DNA of 8,478 nt. Source: Bacteroidales bacterium. GTDB lineage: Bacteria > Bacteroidota > Bacteroidia > Bacteroidales > UBA1402. Shown piece by piece: positions 1 through 6,348 of this stretch. Where the stretch lies: NCBI GenBank assembly GCA_023230125.1, contig JALNXZ010000056.1:1-8478 (forward strand), written 5' to 3'. The first letter of the stretch is position 1. Each line of letters begins with the position of its first letter. The position numbers and the translations under genes are program-made. The notes below the pieces were generated by a model, which saw only the letters and a program-made list of their open reading frames with translations, was not told where the DNA came from and did no database searches.

Positions 1-924
1 TGTGATGTCTATCTTTCCAGTGGCATCCATGGCATCGATTGCGTTCTTGCAAAGGTTTTCGATGACCCATTCAAATAGGGGAACATTGAGGTATACACTG
101 ATGTCTTCGACTGGAATATGGGTGGTGATGACGATTTTTCGGGAGCTTCGGTTACGCATGTATTGCACGGCGTTATCAAGAGCAGGTTTAATATCTTGTG
201 GTGTAGGTTCTGGTTTGGAACCGATTTTGGAGAAACGTTCGGCAATGGTATGTAATCTTTGGGTGTCTTTTGTTATTTCAGTCAAAAGTTTTTCGTCGAC
301 ATTCTTGAGCTTCAGAAGTTCTATCCAGGCCATCAGAGATGAAATGGGCGTACCAAGCTGGTGCGCAGTCTCCTTGGACAGACCGACCCAAACCCTGTCT
401 TGCTCTGCGCGTTTGGAAGTATTTAGGGCATAAAGTGTCACTGCCAGAAAGATGAACATGACCATAAGTTGAATAAATGGAAAATAAGTCAACTTCTTCA
501 GGAACTTGGAATCGTCGTAGTAAATATAGTGGGAAATCTCATCATTGATCTTGATTTCTATGGATTCGTGCTTTCTTATGATTTTCTGGCTAATGTTTTG
601 AAGCTCTTCATCGCTGGGATCTTCTGGTATATCAAGGTTTTTATAGTCAATGATTTTTCCTTTATTGTCAACAAGCACCACAGGAATATTTGTATTGCCT
701 TCAATGACTTTCAGGCTAAGAGTGTAATCCATTTCTACGCCATCTGAAGGTTCGGCGGCAAAAAGGCGTATGGCTTCAGCCCACAATTCCATTTTTTTCT
801 TTTCTTCACCGGCAAGGTCTTTAGCCAATCGATTGGAAAAGAGGGTAGAGGTAATAGTGATGATGGCTGCTCCTGCAAAGAAAGCAATCCGCATATAAAA
901 AGAAGAATCGTGTTTTAGTGCCAT
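1..924 (-). CDS. Membrane sensor histidine kinase, 3' end cut off by window edge
   Basis: The minus-strand frame is open from ATG at 924-922 to the left edge, giving 308 codons with no stop, so the C-terminus is missing. A short cytoplasmic N-terminus leads into a first membrane segment (about residues 11-30). An extracytoplasmic part of about 115 residues follows, then a second membrane segment (about 148-167). The dimerisation/phosphotransfer helix has its H-box at ETAHQLGTPISSL, with phospho-accepting His188. The N-box of the ATPase domain starts at ENLCKNAIDAMD (289-300). The G-boxes would lie beyond the edge. No HAMP domain fits, because only about 20 residues separate the second membrane segment from His188. 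An AAAGGA stretch about 10 nt before the ATG supports this start, which lies 14 nt after xth and suggests co-transcription. It probably autophosphorylates and passes phosphate to a response regulator not seen here. Signal and regulon are unknown. Confidence 0.93.
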   Translation of the reverse strand, partial: MALKHDSSFYMRIAFFAGAAIITITSTLFSNRLAKDLAGEEKKKMELWAEAIRLFAAEPSDGVEMDYTLSLKVIEGNTNIPVVLVDNKGKIIDYKNLDIPEDPSDEELQNISQKIIRKHESIEIKINDEISHYIYYDDSKFLKKLTYFPFIQLMVMFIFLAVTLYALNTSKRAEQDRVWVGLSKETAHQLGTPISSLMAWIELLKLKNVDEKLLTEITKDTQRLHTIAERFSKIGSKPEPTPQDIKPALDNAVQYMRNRSSRKIVITTHIPVEDISVYLNVPLFEWVIENLCKNAIDAMDATGKIDIT

Positions 925-938
925 GGTTATTAAATCCT

Positions 939-1706
939 TTAAATTTCAAGTGCTGCAGATACCGGACAGTGATCGGAATGCACGGCTTCGGTGTGAATCC
1001 TTGCAGCTTTCAGCCTGTCTTTAAGTGACTCGGTAATCAAATGATAGTCAATTCGCCAGCCAAGGTTCTTTTCTCGGGCAAAGGAACGATAATTCCACCA
1101 GCTATAGTTATCAGGGTTTTGATTAAAAACGCGAAAAGTGTCAATAAAACCAGATTCAATCAGCTGATCAAACCAGACACGTTCTTCGGGCAAGAATCCT
1201 GACATGTTTTCGTGACGTTCAGGATGGTTAATATCAACGGCCTTGTGGCAAATATTGAAATCACCACATATCAAAATGTTGGGACGTTCTTTTCTCAGTT
1301 CTTTCAGGAAATCAAAGAAGTCTGCCAAAAAGGCCATCTTAAAGACTTGCCTGGCATCCCCCATACTTCCGGAAGGTACATACACGCAAAGAATGCTTAA
1401 ATCGCCGAAATCAACTCTTAAAACTCGCCCTTCGCTGTCATAAATGTTTTTGTTCATACCTGCTACAACCCGATCCGGCTCTTTTTTCGAAAGAATGGCC
1501 ACGCCACTATAACCTTTTTTTTGGGCGGAATGATAATAACAATGTGGATATCCAGCTTCCCAGAAAAACGCAGAATCAATTTGTTCAGGCTGAGCTTTTG
1601 TTTCCTGAAAGCAAACCACATCGGCATTTTCCTCTTTCAGATAATCTGCCAGACCTTTGCTGATTGCTGAGCGAACACCGTTTAGATTGTAAGATAGTAT
1701 TTTCAT
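939..1706 (-). CDS. xth: Exodeoxyribonuclease III / AP endonuclease (ExoA-Xth family)
   Basis: The 255-residue protein spans the full single-domain endonuclease/exonuclease/phosphatase fold, close to the usual length of about 250-270. Catalytic elements appear in the expected order: Asn7 in LSYNLNGVRSA, the metal-binding Glu35 in CFQETKAQ, Tyr109 in CVYVPSGS, Asp149 and Asn151 in CGDFNICH, Asp220 in WRIDYHL, and the Asp245-His246 pair in HSDHCPV. From family knowledge, it cuts the backbone 5' of abasic sites in base-excision repair and removes 3' blocking groups or nucleotides from duplex DNA in the cytoplasm. It lies 12 nt after mlaF and 14 nt before the kinase gene, so it is probably read from the mlaE promoter. 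No functional link to lipid transport is evident. The ATG at 1706 puts the family-conserved MKILSYNLNG at the N-terminus. Confidence 0.96.
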   Translation of the reverse strand: MKILSYNLNGVRSAISKGLADYLKEENADVVCFQETKAQPEQIDSAFFWEAGYPHCYYHSAQKKGYSGVAILSKKEPDRVVAGMNKNIYDSEGRVLRVDFGDLSILCVYVPSGSMGDARQVFKMAFLADFFDFLKELRKERPNILICGDFNICHKAVDINHPERHENMSGFLPEERVWFDQLIESGFIDTFRVFNQNPDNYSWWNYRSFAREKNLGWRIDYHLITESLKDRLKAARIHTEAVHSDHCPVSAALEI

Positions 1707-1718
1707 GGAATGATCATT

Positions 1719-2480
1719 TTATTCCTTAAATGCGTTTTCTGTATTTTTCTGGAAAAATTTTGATGCAAAAACGAATTCGTTTAATTTTTCATTTTTGGCA
1801 TAAAATAAATCCTCTTTGCATCCTTCCCATTCTTTGTCTCCCTGATAAATGAATATGATCTTTTCGCCCATTGTGACCACCGAATTCATATCATGGGTGT
1901 TAATGATGGTGGTCATCTTATATTCTTTTGTGATATCCATGATTAGTTCGTCAATCTTGATAGATGTAAGAGGGTCTAATCCAGAGTTTGGTTCGTCGCA
2001 AAACAAGTATTTTGGATTTAAAGAAATTGCTCTTGCAATGGCTGCTCTTTTCTGCATACCACCACTTATCTCAGATGGAAACTGAGAATATATATCTTTC
2101 AGACCTACACGGTCCAGACAATATCTGGCTCGTTTCACTTTATCTTTATTGTTTAGTTCGGAGAACATCCGCAAGGGAAACAATACATTTTCTTCGACAG
2201 TCAAAGAATCAAAGAGAGCTGATCCCTGAAACAGCATACCCAATTCGCTGCGTAGATTGGTTCGTTCCTTTTGTCCCATTTCAGCAAAACGCCTGTTGTC
2301 GTATAAGATATCCCCGGAGTCCGGTTCGAGAAGGCCAATGATACATTTTAGCAGTACTGTCTTTCCTGAGCCACTTTGTCCGATGATTAGATTGGTTTTT
2401 CCTGTTTCGAAAACCGTGCTTATTCCTTTGAGTACCTCATTTTGGTCAAAAGATTTATGGATGTCTTCGAGCCTAATCAT
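1719..2480 (-). CDS. mlaF: MlaF-type ABC transporter ATPase (MCE/phospholipid transport)
   Basis: A 253-residue cytoplasmic ABC ATPase with a complete set of motifs: Walker A GQSGSGKT (34-41), Q-loop Gln85, signature SGGMQKRAA (139-147), Walker B ending CDEPNSGLDP (Asp162, Glu163), and H-loop His196. The SGGMQKRAAIARAI form of the signature and the adjoining MlaE-like permease place it in the MlaF/MCE group rather than with sugar or peptide importers. From family knowledge, a dimer drives MlaE to move phospholipids between the inner membrane and a periplasmic MCE (MlaD) protein. Its ATG overlaps the mlaE stop as ATGA, a typical sign of translational coupling in a stoichiometric complex. The C-terminal tail of about 45 residues after the core may bind a partner. 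No MlaB-like STAS gene or mlaD gene is adjacent. Confidence 0.95.
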   Translation of the reverse strand: MIRLEDIHKSFDQNEVLKGISTVFETGKTNLIIGQSGSGKTVLLKCIIGLLEPDSGDILYDNRRFAEMGQKERTNLRSELGMLFQGSALFDSLTVEENVLFPLRMFSELNNKDKVKRARYCLDRVGLKDIYSQFPSEISGGMQKRAAIARAISLNPKYLFCDEPNSGLDPLTSIKIDELIMDITKEYKMTTIINTHDMNSVVTMGEKIIFIYQGDKEWEGCKEDLFYAKNEKLNEFVFASKFFQKNTENAFKE

Positions 2481-3217
2481 GATAATAAAATTTTTGTAAG
2501 GATGACATTCAGCATCAGTATCAGAATACTGCTGTTCACAACAGCATTGGTACTGGCTTTACCAACGTCCAGCGCTCCTCCGTAAGCGTAATACCCGTAA
2601 TAGGATGATACAGATGCGATAATAAAAGCGAAAATGACAGATTTGATCAAGGAATAATAAACATACCACGGGATAAACCAATATTGGATTCCATATATGT
2701 AAGTAGCAGGTGTTATAAGGTCAGTCATCAGACTGATAAAGTAGCCGCCAATCAAACCGCAGAACATGCTCCAAATCACCAGAAGTGGGATAAAGAGTAC
2801 AAAACCTGTAATTTTAGGGAGAATAATGTAGTTGGCGGAGTTAACTCCCATAATATCCATGGCGTCAATTTGTTCAGAAATGCGCATGGTGCCGATTTCG
2901 GAAGCAATGTTTGACCCGACTTTACCTGCCAGTATCAGGCAAAGGATGCTGGAACAAAATTCAAGCAATAAGGTATCACGGGTTACCAGACCTACAGTAT
3001 AGCTTGGGAGTAGCGGATTTTCAATATTCATCTGGGTTTGCATGGTCATGACTGCACCCATAAATAACGAGATGATAAATGTGATTGGAAGGGAGTTAGC
3101 CCCCAACTTTTCAACCTCTTTCACAGTTTGTTTGAAAAAAAGTTTCCATTTCTGTGGAAGGGAAAAAGTCTGATACATAAGAATGCTGTATCTTCCAACG
3201 TGTTCCAGTAGATTCAT
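2477..3217 (-). CDS. mlaE: MlaE-family ABC transporter permease
   Basis: The 246-residue hydrophobic protein matches the MlaE permease family in length. An amphipathic N-terminal stretch (about 1-35) precedes several membrane segments (about 42-60, 83-100, 132-160, 185-208 and 227-245). The family hallmark GKVGSNIASEIGTMRISEQIDAM is at residues 98-120; this cytoplasmic loop contacts the ATPase. It forms the inner-membrane part of an MCE-type lipid transporter with MlaF, whose gene starts inside the stop codon of this one. It is the first gene of the minus-strand run and starts at an ATG about 20 nt from a predicted transcription start. The start region has no Shine-Dalgarno sequence and is A/T-rich, as usual in Bacteroidota. 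The MCE substrate-binding partner is not encoded in the window. Direction of lipid transport cannot be read from sequence. Confidence 0.95.
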   Translation of the reverse strand: MNLLEHVGRYSILMYQTFSLPQKWKLFFKQTVKEVEKLGANSLPITFIISLFMGAVMTMQTQMNIENPLLPSYTVGLVTRDTLLLEFCSSILCLILAGKVGSNIASEIGTMRISEQIDAMDIMGVNSANYIILPKITGFVLFIPLLVIWSMFCGLIGGYFISLMTDLITPATYIYGIQYWFIPWYVYYSLIKSVIFAFIIASVSSYYGYYAYGGALDVGKASTNAVVNSSILILMLNVILTKILLS

Positions 3218-3234
3218 TAAGTATTATTTGTTTG

Positions 3235-3249
3235 ATTTGCAATGCAAAT
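3235..3249. promoter_or_regulatory. 15-bp palindrome, possible operator at mlaE start site
   Basis: ATTTGCAATGCAAAT has perfect 7-bp arms around a single central base. It overlaps the predicted -7 box of mlaE and covers its predicted transcription start. This is the usual placement for a repressor site, but no binding protein is known for it here. In A/T-rich DNA such a palindrome can also arise by chance. Confidence 0.4.
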
Positions 3250-3252
3250 ATA
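3245..3252 (-). promoter_or_regulatory. Predicted promoter -7 box for mlaE-mlaF-xth-kinase
   Basis: On the minus strand this reads TATATTTG, a perfect match to the Bacteroidota primary sigma factor -7 consensus TAnnTTTG. The -33 element is weak: the expected spacing lands on TGTG within ACATGTGC. Transcription would begin near 3238, about 20 nt before the mlaE ATG. Confidence 0.55.
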
Positions 3253-3284
3253 CTTTAAACCTTTTAACGCACATGTTTTTTTCA

Positions 3285-3302
3285 AGTACTTTTAGTACTT
3301 TT
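3285..3302. repeat. Tandem 9-bp direct repeat at lptB promoter
   Basis: AGTACTTTT occurs twice with no gap (3285-3293 and 3294-3302). Each copy contains the palindrome AGTACT, so the block also forms an inverted repeat, AAGTAC/GTACTT, around TTTTA. The second copy supplies most of the lptB -7 box. It could be a binding site for a dimeric regulator, or a simple local duplication. Confidence 0.45.
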
Positions 3303-3303
3303 G
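3296..3303 (+). promoter_or_regulatory. Predicted promoter -7 box for lptB
   Basis: TACTTTTG is a perfect match to the Bacteroidota -7 consensus TAnnTTTG, 44 nt before the chosen lptB start. The predicted transcription start is near 3310, leaving a leader of about 38 nt. No good TTTG -33 element is present; the expected position falls on ACATGT (3271-3276). Confidence 0.55.
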
Positions 3304-3347
3304 TGGCCAAGTCATGCAAAACGACTGTTTGTAAAAACGAACACAAT

Positions 3348-4100
3348 ATGCCGGAACAAGAGTTGGTGCTTCGCACTGAAAATTTGGTAAAACGTTATCG
3401 AAATCGTACGGTTGTGGATCATGTGTCCATAGAACTGCACCAAGGTGAGATTGTTGGGCTTTTAGGACCCAATGGGGCAGGAAAAACAACCACTTTCTAT
3501 ATGACGACCGGTTTGGTTATACCGAATGAAGGTCGGATTTTTTTGGGTGATACGGATATTACTGATTTTCCTGTTTATAAACGTGCTCAAAGTGGTATTG
3601 GATATTTGGCACAGGAAGCTTCCGTTTTTCGAAAGATGACGGTAGAAGATAATATCAAATCTGTTTTGGAAATGACCAAGATGGCACCTTCTGCCCAAAA
3701 GGAAAAACTTGAGAGCCTGATTTCAGAATTTCATCTCGAAAAAGTTCGTAAAAACATTGGAGACCGCTTATCTGGTGGAGAGCGCCGCCGTACTGAAATT
3801 GCGCGCTGTCTGGCTATCAGCCCAAAGTTCATCATGCTTGATGAACCTTTTGCAGGTGTTGACCCAATTGCCGTGGATGATATCCAGCAAATCGTTGCCG
3901 GCCTGGTGACGAAGAATATCGGTATTCTGATTACGGATCACAATGTGCAAGAAACATTGTCTATCACCGATAGGGCATATATGCTTTTCGAAGGGAAGAT
4001 TCAGTTTAAGGGTACACCTTCTGAGCTTGCAGCCAATGAGATTGTCCGTAGAAAATATTTGGGCGTAAACTTCGAATTAAAAAGAAAAACGCACCGTTAA
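3348..4100 (+). CDS. lptB: LPS export ABC transporter ATP-binding protein LptB
   Basis: A 250-residue ABC ATPase, close to the roughly 240 residues of E. coli LptB. It has Walker A GPNGAGKTT (40-48), Q-loop Gln89 in LAQEASVFRKMTVEDN, signature LSGGERRRTEIAR (141-153), Walker B FIMLDEPFAGVDP (161-173), and H-loop His198 in ITDHNVQETL. AQEASVFRKMTVEDN and SGGERRRTEIARCL are characteristic of LptB rather than of LivF/LivG importers. It powers extraction of lipopolysaccharide from the inner membrane together with LptF/LptG, which are not in this window. The frame stays open upstream to an ATG at 3183, but that would overlap mlaE and run through the promoter. ATG 3348, just before the conserved LRTENLVKRY, is therefore preferred. 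The gene stands alone, diverging from mlaE and converging on the GDP-mannose gene. Confidence 0.95.
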   Translation: MPEQELVLRTENLVKRYRNRTVVDHVSIELHQGEIVGLLGPNGAGKTTTFYMTTGLVIPNEGRIFLGDTDITDFPVYKRAQSGIGYLAQEASVFRKMTVEDNIKSVLEMTKMAPSAQKEKLESLISEFHLEKVRKNIGDRLSGGERRRTEIARCLAISPKFIMLDEPFAGVDPIAVDDIQQIVAGLVTKNIGILITDHNVQETLSITDRAYMLFEGKIQFKGTPSELAANEIVRRKYLGVNFELKRKTHR

Positions 4101-4118
4101 TTTTTTAAAAGTGCGTTT
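4087..4118. terminator. Probable two-way terminator between lptB and GDP-mannose gene
   Basis: AAACGCAC (4087-4094) and GTGCGTTT (4111-4118) form a perfect 8-bp stem. On the plus strand it is followed by CTTTTTC, and on the minus strand by TTCTTTTTAA, so it can serve both converging genes. The left arm lies in the last lptB codons, and the lptB stop codon (4098-4100) falls in the loop. The 16-nt loop can pair further through TTTT/AAAA. Confidence 0.75.
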
Positions 4119-4149
4119 CTTTTTCTGGTTAAGGTGTAAAAAATCCATT

Positions 4150-5226
4150 TTAGATAAATTCATCCCCTTTCTTTAACTGAGTGTCTATCACAAATTGACG
4201 AATCTCCTGCTCATTCTCTTTTTTGCAGATCATCAGGACATTTCCGGATTCAGCAACAATATACCCATCCATCTTGTGGAGAACAACCAATTTATCTTTT
4301 GGTAAGGAAATCAGGTTGTCGTGACTGTCATACAACAAGGCGTCACATTTAAGTACGGCATTCTGGTTTTCATCTTTCGGAGATAATTCATGGAGTGAGC
4401 CCCAAGTTCCCAAATCAGACCATCCAAAATCAGCTGTAAGTACATATATGTTAGAAGCCTTTTCCAGAATTCCATAATCAATGGAAATGTTGGGACATGC
4501 TGGAAAAATGTTGTCAATGAACTCTTCTTCTTTTGGCGTGTTAAAATATTCTTGCCCGTTATTGAAACGACTGGCGATGTCTGGCAACAATTCGTCAAAA
4601 GCACTGAGTATGGTTTGTACGTTCCATAGGAAAATGCCGGAGTTCCACATGAATTCTCCGCTTTCATAAAAGACTTTGGCTAATTCTTTATTGGGCTTTT
4701 CGGTAAATGTCTTGATCTTCGATATGTTATCAAGCTTTTCGGTGTCAATCTGGATATATCCGTAACCGGTTTCAGCGCGGTTTGGTTTCATGCCTAAAGT
4801 AAGTAGTGTCCTATGTTTTGAGACGAATTCAAGACCTTCACAAATGCGCTTCAAAAAGTCTTGTTCTTTCAGGATGAGATGATCGGAAGGAGCAACCACC
4901 ATGTTTGCCTTGGGGTTGACGGCCCTGATTCTATTGGCAGCGAAAGCGATACAAGGCGCAGTGTTACGACGCTGAGGTTCGAGTAAAATTTGATTTTCTT
5001 TAAGTTCAGGAAGCTGCTCCATGGTCAGTCCCTTGTACTTTTTGTTGGTTACAATATAGATGTTTTCAATAGGAATGATTTGACGAAAACGATCAAATGT
5101 TTGTTGTAGTAGCGAACGTCCAGTCCCGAAAAAATCCAGAAATTGTTTTGGATAAGTGGTGCGGCTTGCCGGCCAAAAGCGGCTTCCAATACCGCCACTC
5201 ATAATGACACAATAGCTGTTGTTCAT
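4150..5226 (-). CDS. manC: Mannose-1-phosphate guanylyltransferase (GDP-mannose pyrophosphorylase)
   Basis: The 358-residue protein makes GDP-mannose from mannose-1-phosphate and GTP in the cytoplasm, feeding glycan and GDP-fucose synthesis. The nucleotidyltransferase signature SGGIGSRFWPASRTTYPKQF covers about residues 10-29. EPQRRNTAPCIAFAA (83-97) and the metal-binding VAPSDHLI (111-118) follow, then the sugar-binding TFTEKPN and MWNSGIFLW motifs. It has the short form: the C-terminal cupin phosphomannose isomerase domain of the bifunctional enzymes of about 470 residues is absent. An in-frame GTG at 5247 would add seven residues. ATG 5226 is preferred because it gives MNNSYCVIMSGG, the usual spacing to the signature. 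The gene lies downstream of gldN in the same direction, but with a 154-nt gap and its own likely promoter. manC versus other symbols is a naming choice; the enzyme class is clear. Confidence 0.93.
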   Translation of the reverse strand: MNNSYCVIMSGGIGSRFWPASRTTYPKQFLDFFGTGRSLLQQTFDRFRQIIPIENIYIVTNKKYKGLTMEQLPELKENQILLEPQRRNTAPCIAFAANRIRAVNPKANMVVAPSDHLILKEQDFLKRICEGLEFVSKHRTLLTLGMKPNRAETGYGYIQIDTEKLDNISKIKTFTEKPNKELAKVFYESGEFMWNSGIFLWNVQTILSAFDELLPDIASRFNNGQEYFNTPKEEEFIDNIFPACPNISIDYGILEKASNIYVLTADFGWSDLGTWGSLHELSPKDENQNAVLKCDALLYDSHDNLISLPKDKLVVLHKMDGYIVAESGNVLMICKKENEQEIRQFVIDTQLKKGDEFI

Positions 5227-5262
5227 AGGTGATAAAATTGATTGCACGTTTTGTCTGGATAG

Positions 5263-5291
5263 GGCAAAAGCAAATATTGTATTCTTTTGCC
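5263..5291 (-). promoter_or_regulatory. Hairpin in the leader of the GDP-mannose gene
   Basis: GGCAAAAG (5263-5270) and CTTTTGCC (5284-5291) are perfect 8-bp inverted arms around a 13-nt loop. In the minus-strand transcript the hairpin sits about 36 nt before the start codon. No U-run follows on either strand, so it is unlikely to be an intrinsic terminator. It may affect RNA stability or translation, or be a protein binding site. Confidence 0.45.
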
Positions 5292-5333
5292 GTGTTAAAA
5301 AAACGAGTGTTTAAAATTCAAGAGCCAATAGGT

Positions 5334-5341
5334 CAAAGATA
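5334..5341 (-). promoter_or_regulatory. Predicted promoter -7 box for GDP-mannose gene
   Basis: The minus strand reads TATCTTTG, a perfect TAnnTTTG match. A TTG within ATTGGC (about 5361-5364 on the plus strand), some 19-20 bp upstream, can serve as the -33 element. Transcription would begin near 5327, giving a leader of about 100 nt that includes the hairpin at 5263-5291. Confidence 0.55.
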
Positions 5342-5380
5342 AGTAAATAGGCAGATTTTGCCAATGATTTTGTGTTTATT

Positions 5381-6331
5381 CTATTTTTTTCCAGACGTTT
5401 TATCGCTTTTTTTTATTTTTTTCCTATCGGCTTCTTTCTGTAATTGTCTTTGACTCTTTTCCCATAGGGACGTATCAATATTTAAAAATTCTTTTTCCAA
5501 TCTTTCCTGTTCAGCTTTGATGGTCTCCGGAGTCTTGCAATATTGCATGATGGTCTGATTTTTCAGATTGGAAACTTTGTATATATCTCCTTCATAACGG
5601 CGTTGATTGAAGTAGTCATAGGCACTGAGTCTGGTGGCACTGTTCAAGGAATCAGCCGAAACGGGTATTTGGGACAAATAGGGTTTCAATGATTCAAAGG
5701 AAATCCAGAACATGGGATAGGTACGGGTTTCTCCCATTTCGTCGTCACGAACCAATATTGGACACAAGGCAACAGGCTTTGCATTGACCGTAGAATTTCG
5801 TTGATCCAGATACCACAGTTCTTTGATATAATATAAAGTCACTTCAGTGCTTGGAATATCCACGGCATCAATCTCGAAAATGCTGGCATTTGCTTTTTTT
5901 GGATCATTCTTTTCTCTGTATGGGATTTCAAAGCGTTTAAGTAAATCTTTAAATTTGATAGCATAGGCATCGGTAAATATTTCTCTGCCATCAAGATATT
6001 CGTAACTAGAAATCTTATTGTTGGCTACCAGATCAAAAATCAAGGAAAATAGGTTCATTCTATCTCCAATGGGTTCAACAGGATAGTAGAGAATTCCATT
6101 TTGACTTTTCTTTAAATCAATCATGCGATACACATCCCTTTTCCATACAATATCTTCCCCTCTGGCTAACTGTGATTCGGGGATCTTGCTCTTTTTGAGA
6201 GAAACTTCAGAGAAAGAACCAGAGTTCTCCGTTGAAGATGTCGGCTTGTTTTGTGCATTCAACCCACCAGTCATACCAAAAATCATTAAGGTACAAACGA
6301 TTAGTATGCTATTTATTCTTTTCCTGTACAT
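5381..6331 (-). CDS. gldN: T9SS ring protein GldN/PorN
   Basis: A 316-residue exported protein. A signal peptide (about 1-26) has the basic start MYRKR, a hydrophobic core IVCTLMIFGM, and a likely cleavage site after GGLNA. The mature part carries GldN-family features, including DIVWKRDVYRMIDL (60-73), YYPVEPIGDRMNLFSLIFDLV (82-102), the SSYEYLDGREIFTD region, and ELWYLDQRNS further on. From family knowledge, GldN/PorN joins the lipoprotein GldK/PorK in the large periplasmic ring of the type IX secretion system and contacts GldM. There is no lipobox, so this is the soluble partner. The last 48 residues are highly charged and probably helical, ending in a Lys-rich tail. It follows gldM by 17 nt, clearly in the same operon. 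ATG 6331 gives a proper signal peptide. Confidence 0.93.
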   Translation of the reverse strand: MYRKRINSILIVCTLMIFGMTGGLNAQNKPTSSTENSGSFSEVSLKKSKIPESQLARGEDIVWKRDVYRMIDLKKSQNGILYYPVEPIGDRMNLFSLIFDLVANNKISSYEYLDGREIFTDAYAIKFKDLLKRFEIPYREKNDPKKANASIFEIDAVDIPSTEVTLYYIKELWYLDQRNSTVNAKPVALCPILVRDDEMGETRTYPMFWISFESLKPYLSQIPVSADSLNSATRLSAYDYFNQRRYEGDIYKVSNLKNQTIMQYCKTPETIKAEQERLEKEFLNIDTSLWEKSQRQLQKEADRKKIKKSDKTSGKK

Positions 6332-6348
6332 CTTTATAGTTTATTAGT

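Noticed and set aside
2..747. Two plus-strand open frames (2-433 and 469-747)
   Set aside because: They lie antisense to a clear histidine kinase frame with H-box, N-box and membrane helices; their own products have no recognisable features.
1707..1725. GGAAT/ATTCC inverted repeat at the mlaF-xth junction
   Set aside because: A 5-bp arm pair with no T-tract in an A/T-rich junction is within chance expectation; it partly overlaps coding sequence.
3183..3347. Upstream extension of the lptB frame by 55 codons
   Set aside because: It overlaps the mlaE start, runs through both predicted promoters, has non-family composition, and the conserved LptB N-terminus begins just after ATG 3348.
5227..5247. 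GTG start for the GDP-mannose gene, seven residues longer
   Set aside because: ATG 5226 gives the usual short N-terminus before the nucleotidyltransferase signature; the extra residues show no conservation that I recognise.
5350..5362. GGCA/TGCC inverted repeat just after gldN as a terminator
   Set aside because: Only 4 bp of stem and no U-run, and it lies in the spacer of the predicted GDP-mannose gene promoter.
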